This document shows positions 5,693 to 7,495 of a stretch of DNA of 7,495 bases, one piece after another. Position 1 is the first letter of the stretch; the number at the start of each line of letters is the position of its first letter. The position numbers and the translations under genes are program-made. The notes beneath the pieces were generated by a model. The model was not told the DNA's origin. It saw only the letters and a program-made list of their open reading frames with translations, and searched no databases. The stretch comes from an uncultured Veillonella sp. (GTDB lineage Bacteria > Bacillota > Negativicutes > Veillonellales > Veillonellaceae): NCBI GenBank assembly GCA_902466275.1, contig CABQQJ010000031.1:1-7495 (forward strand), in the 5' to 3' direction.

Positions 5693-5754
5693 TCACCGCC
5701 AATCTCTATAAGATTAGCTAAGACTGGACCCATTTATAGGCCTTAAGTTCAATA
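5693..5754 (-). repeat. 62-base leader repeat, copy 2 (orphan toxin leader)
   Basis: This copy has 57 of 62 identical bases with 1871-1932. On the minus strand it keeps the GCTAATCT/AGATTGGC hairpin, with only the loop changed, and ends in GGCGGTGA, the first part of the toxin ribosome site. Identity stops exactly there: GGTTTCC follows and no toxin-like peptide is encoded beyond. It may be a decayed toxin locus or an element in its own right near the operon promoter. Confidence 0.7.
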
Positions 5755-5769
5755 CACTAACTATTGAAT

Positions 5770-5811
5770 TGACGGCGTGTACATGTGAAAGTACTGCCTC
5801 ATAAATGTAAC
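5770..5811. repeat. 42-base repeat, copy 2
   Basis: This is the counterpart of 2837-2878 (35 of 42 identical). Here it starts 15 bases after the 62-base repeat. A potential stem GTAC/GTAC with outer GGC/GCC lies at 5774-5798. The shared 15-base block ATGAATTTGTTATAG follows at 5836-5850. Confidence 0.6.
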
Positions 5812-5955
5812 TAAGAAGTAAATCGTTTATTTTATATGAATTTGTTATAGATTAAGGCTCATAATAATATTTAGGTTACTATCCGGTACATGTCGATGTA
5901 TTTAGCTCATAGATGTTAGGTATTTCCTAGTTGAGTTCAATTATGAAATTATATT

Positions 5956-5993
5956 CACATAATCATTTATTAGAATTAGTGATAAATGATGTG
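5956..5993. repeat. Long AT-rich inverted repeat upstream of the adhesin
   Basis: ATCATTTAT (5962-5970) and ATAAATGAT (5982-5990) form a perfect 9-bp stem with an 11-base loop. Allowing a 3-base bulge (TAA, 5960-5962), CACA (5956-5959) pairs with TGTG (5990-5993), for 12 bp in all. No T tract follows, so it is more likely a regulator site or a cruciform than a terminator. Confidence 0.5.
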
Positions 5994-6008
5994 TTGATAT
6001 ATGATGTA

Positions 6009-6034
6009 CGCTGAGAAAATCAAAAGGCTTAGCG
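6009..6034 (+). terminator. Hairpin upstream of the adhesin, weak terminator or operator
   Basis: CGCTGAG (6009-6015) pairs with CTTAGCG (6028-6034) over 7 bp with one G-T pair and a 12-base loop. CATAATTTTT follows, so on the plus strand it could act as a weak terminator. No plus-strand gene precedes it, which leaves the purpose unclear. Confidence 0.35.
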
Positions 6035-6146
6035 CATAATTTTTAACATTTTGACAAGCCCTATGTAATAGGCGTACCCTTTAATTAGAAACGTTTGTTA
6101 TTATGTGATGTATTTTTTGTGTTGTTATGTAAAAGGGGCGTAGAAC

Positions 6147-6890
6147 ATGGAAAAGAAAATGGGGCAACAGCCAAGCAGATATAAAGCTCTCTTGACTGCT
6201 GTTTTAGTAACAAGTACGTGCGGTTGTTTATGGGGTAGTCCTGTTTATGGCGAAACTCCTGTTACTGATGGTAATGGTAATGAGTATTTAGCTAGTGATA
6301 ATACCAATATTACCGGTAAAAAGAATACGGTAACTAGTGGTAAAAATGCTACTATTGTAGGCGATAATAATACGATCAGTAAGACCTTTCCTAATGAGAA
6401 AGGGAAACCAGTTAACTCCATGGGCAGTGAAGATGTGCGAATTGTAGGTTCAAACAATACCGTTCAAGGTAGTCGCAGACAGCATGTTATTGGTGACAAT
6501 AATACATTAATTGCTCGTGATAAGGGGACTGTTACGGATTATAAGCATAAAACAGGAAGAGAACCTAATACCTCCGATCTGACAATCGGTCGAGGCAATT
6601 TCCTTCGGGGTAATGATACTTATCGGAATGAATGGGATTCATTGACCGTTATTGGGAATAATAACAAAGCTGAGTATAGTGTAGAGTCTGCTGGTGGTCC
6701 TGCAGCAGGCATTGTTATCGGAGACAATCAAAATCTTGATACCATCAGAGATTCTGTTGTTATAGGCAGTATGTCTCCGGCGGAACAGGCCGAAAAATCA
6801 GAAAGTGATCCGAGGGATAAAAAATATACAGTAGGTAGAAGTAGTACTATTATTGGGTATCACTCAGCCAGGAGGCAGTGTAGTCATTAG
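6147..6890 (+). CDS. YadA-like trimeric autotransporter adhesin, N-terminal part (frameshifted)
   Basis: The 247-residue frame starts with a signal peptide: a basic N-terminus to residue 13, a hydrophobic core 14-30, and a likely cut after VYG at residue 35. From about residue 50 the mature part is a series of short beta-strand repeats with a VxG[DSN]NN consensus: TIVGDNNTIS (69-78), RIVGSNNTVQ (98-107), HVIGDNNTLI (113-122), TVIGNNNKAE (167-176), IVIGDNQNLD (189-198). This resembles the YadA/Hep_Hag head, a left-handed beta-roll in surface adhesins that are exported through their own C-terminal barrel in diderm bacteria. Adhesion is inferred. After STIIG (about 233-237) the frame runs into ten unrelated residues and stops at 6888-6890, while the next frame continues the repeats. 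The gene is thus split by a frameshift near 6855-6857. The start is supported by AAAAGGGG eight bases before the ATG. Confidence 0.75.
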   Translation: MEKKMGQQPSRYKALLTAVLVTSTCGCLWGSPVYGETPVTDGNGNEYLASDNTNITGKKNTVTSGKNATIVGDNNTISKTFPNEKGKPVNSMGSEDVRIVGSNNTVQGSRRQHVIGDNNTLIARDKGTVTDYKHKTGREPNTSDLTIGRGNFLRGNDTYRNEWDSLTVIGNNNKAEYSVESAGGPAAGIVIGDNQNLDTIRDSVVIGSMSPAEQAEKSESDPRDKKYTVGRSSTIIGYHSARRQCSH

Positions 6891-7495
6891 TAATTACTCA
6901 AAGGCAAATAGTATTTTTCAAACCCTAACCGGTCATGGTTCCGTTATAGAGGGTGGAACGGAAATGAGCCGTTCATCGGGAGCATTTTCGTCATCCTATG
7001 GTAGTTTTAATAGTATTGAAAGTACTTCAACTGAAAATGATGAAGCTGATAGTATCGGTAATACGATAACTGGTAGTTTGAATAGAGCCTCCGGATCAAC
7101 AGGAACCATGATTGTAGGTTCCGGTAACGAAGTAACAAATTCTAAGGCTTCTGTGATACCTCTTCCAGGACTAGGGACTACTTTAGGGAACTTTCATCTT
7201 GAAAGCGCTGAAATAGCTGGCATAGATAAGATAAATGGAAATCATGAGGGAACCGTAGAGGCTGGTCGTAAAAACATGAAGGCCTATATGGCGGGGCATG
7301 CTGGTGCCGTATCTATTTTAGGTAATAGTAATAGCGTTGATTATACGATGCGTTCCCAAATATCGGGTACTAATAATGCGTTAAAAGGCCAAGAAGGGCA
7401 CATGAATGTTTATAATACCATGAGTGGATATGGCAATGAAGGTAGTAATATCAGCCGAACTACAATAGTTGGTACAGGTAATAGTCTAAAAAATG
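6856..7495 (+). pseudogene. Continuation of the adhesin head in the +1 frame (3' end outside window)
   Basis: From 6856 codons read without a stop to the right edge in the frame shifted by one base from the gene that starts at 6147. The translation opens GITQPGGSVVISNYSKANS and carries the same repeat style: TMIVGSGNEVT, SILGNSNSVD, TTIVGTGNSLK near the end, with many Gly, Ser and Asn. Removing one G from GGG at 6855-6857 joins the frames as ...STIIG-ITQPGGSVVIS..., which reads naturally. The piece has no signal peptide of its own; a possible internal ATG at 6964 (MSRSSGAF) has no clear ribosome site. It is therefore part of the same adhesin gene, broken by a one-base change or a sequencing error. 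The stalk and membrane anchor would lie beyond the window. If the frameshift is real, the adhesin is not made as a full-length protein. Confidence 0.75.

Larger units (their letters stand above)
5851..6146. other. Intergenic region upstream of the adhesin gene
   Basis: About 300 AT-rich bases with no ORF I can support. It holds the inverted repeats listed at 5956-5993 and 6009-6034. A TTGACA at 6051-6056 could be a -35 box, but only a poor -10 (TACCCT, 6075-6080, 18-base spacing) follows. Between these two boxes lies a small inverted repeat, GCC-C-TAT/ATA-GGC (6058-6073), that could be an operator. The ribosome site of the adhesin is AAAAGGGG at 6131-6138. I could not locate its promoter with confidence. 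Confidence 0.4.

Noticed and set aside
5693..5754. Riboswitch in the leader of the ykvI operon
   Set aside because: The likely operon promoter (5658-5666) lies downstream of this sequence, and it matches the toxin leader rather than any riboswitch I know.
1871..5811. CRISPR array or insertion-sequence ends
   Set aside because: The repeats are only two copies each, unevenly spaced, with no transposase gene and no regular spacers.
6245..6457. Minus-strand frame opposite the adhesin
   Set aside because: It mirrors the repeat coding sequence and has no independent support.
6819..6824. A6 tract as the phase-variation site of the adhesin
   Set aside because: The reading frame stays adhesin-like for about ten codons after the tract (YTVGRSSTIIG), so the shift occurs later, near 6855.

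Overview
The window looks like chromosomal DNA of a Veillonella-like member of the Negativicutes (diderm Firmicutes). This is inferred from the low G+C content, Firmicute-type genes with strong AGGAGG-like ribosome sites, and an apparent trimeric autotransporter adhesin, which requires an outer membrane. No 16S or other species marker is present, so the genus is an inference.

Layout: (1) 2-1492 (+): C-terminal part of an SF1 DNA2/UPF1-like helicase, cut by the left edge. (2) 1493-2090: no long ORF, but it appears to hold a complete type I toxin-antitoxin locus. A 25-residue hydrophobic peptide of the TxpA/BsrG 'holin-like toxin' type is encoded on the minus strand (1788-1865) with its own promoter, structured leader and terminator. 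A short plus-strand RNA (about 1656-1747) with its own extended -10 promoter and terminator lies antisense inside the toxin 3' UTR. (3) 2091-2687 (+): a small exported protein of unknown function, bracketed by two closely related long hairpins. (4) 5612-2965 (-): a two-gene operon, a YkvI-family membrane protein followed by a one-chain ThrE-type threonine/serine exporter, with overlapping stop and start codons (ATGA). (5) 5613-6146: intergenic DNA with the operon promoter, an orphan copy of the toxin leader, a second repeat and inverted repeats. (6) 6147 to the right edge (+): a YadA-like adhesin head made of IVGxNNT-type repeats, split by a one-base frameshift near 6855.

Two repeat families link the regions. 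A 62-base sequence, which forms the toxin leader at 1871-1932, recurs at 5693-5754 with 5 mismatches but without a toxin gene. A 42-base sequence occurs at 2837-2878 and 5770-5811. The two are adjacent upstream of the ykvI operon but about 900 bases apart on the left side, where the hairpin-bracketed secreted-protein gene lies between them.

The most interesting item is the type I toxin-antitoxin locus with its toxin-less leader copy. All functional calls come from reading motifs and base pairing by eye; no database search, folding program or expression data was available.
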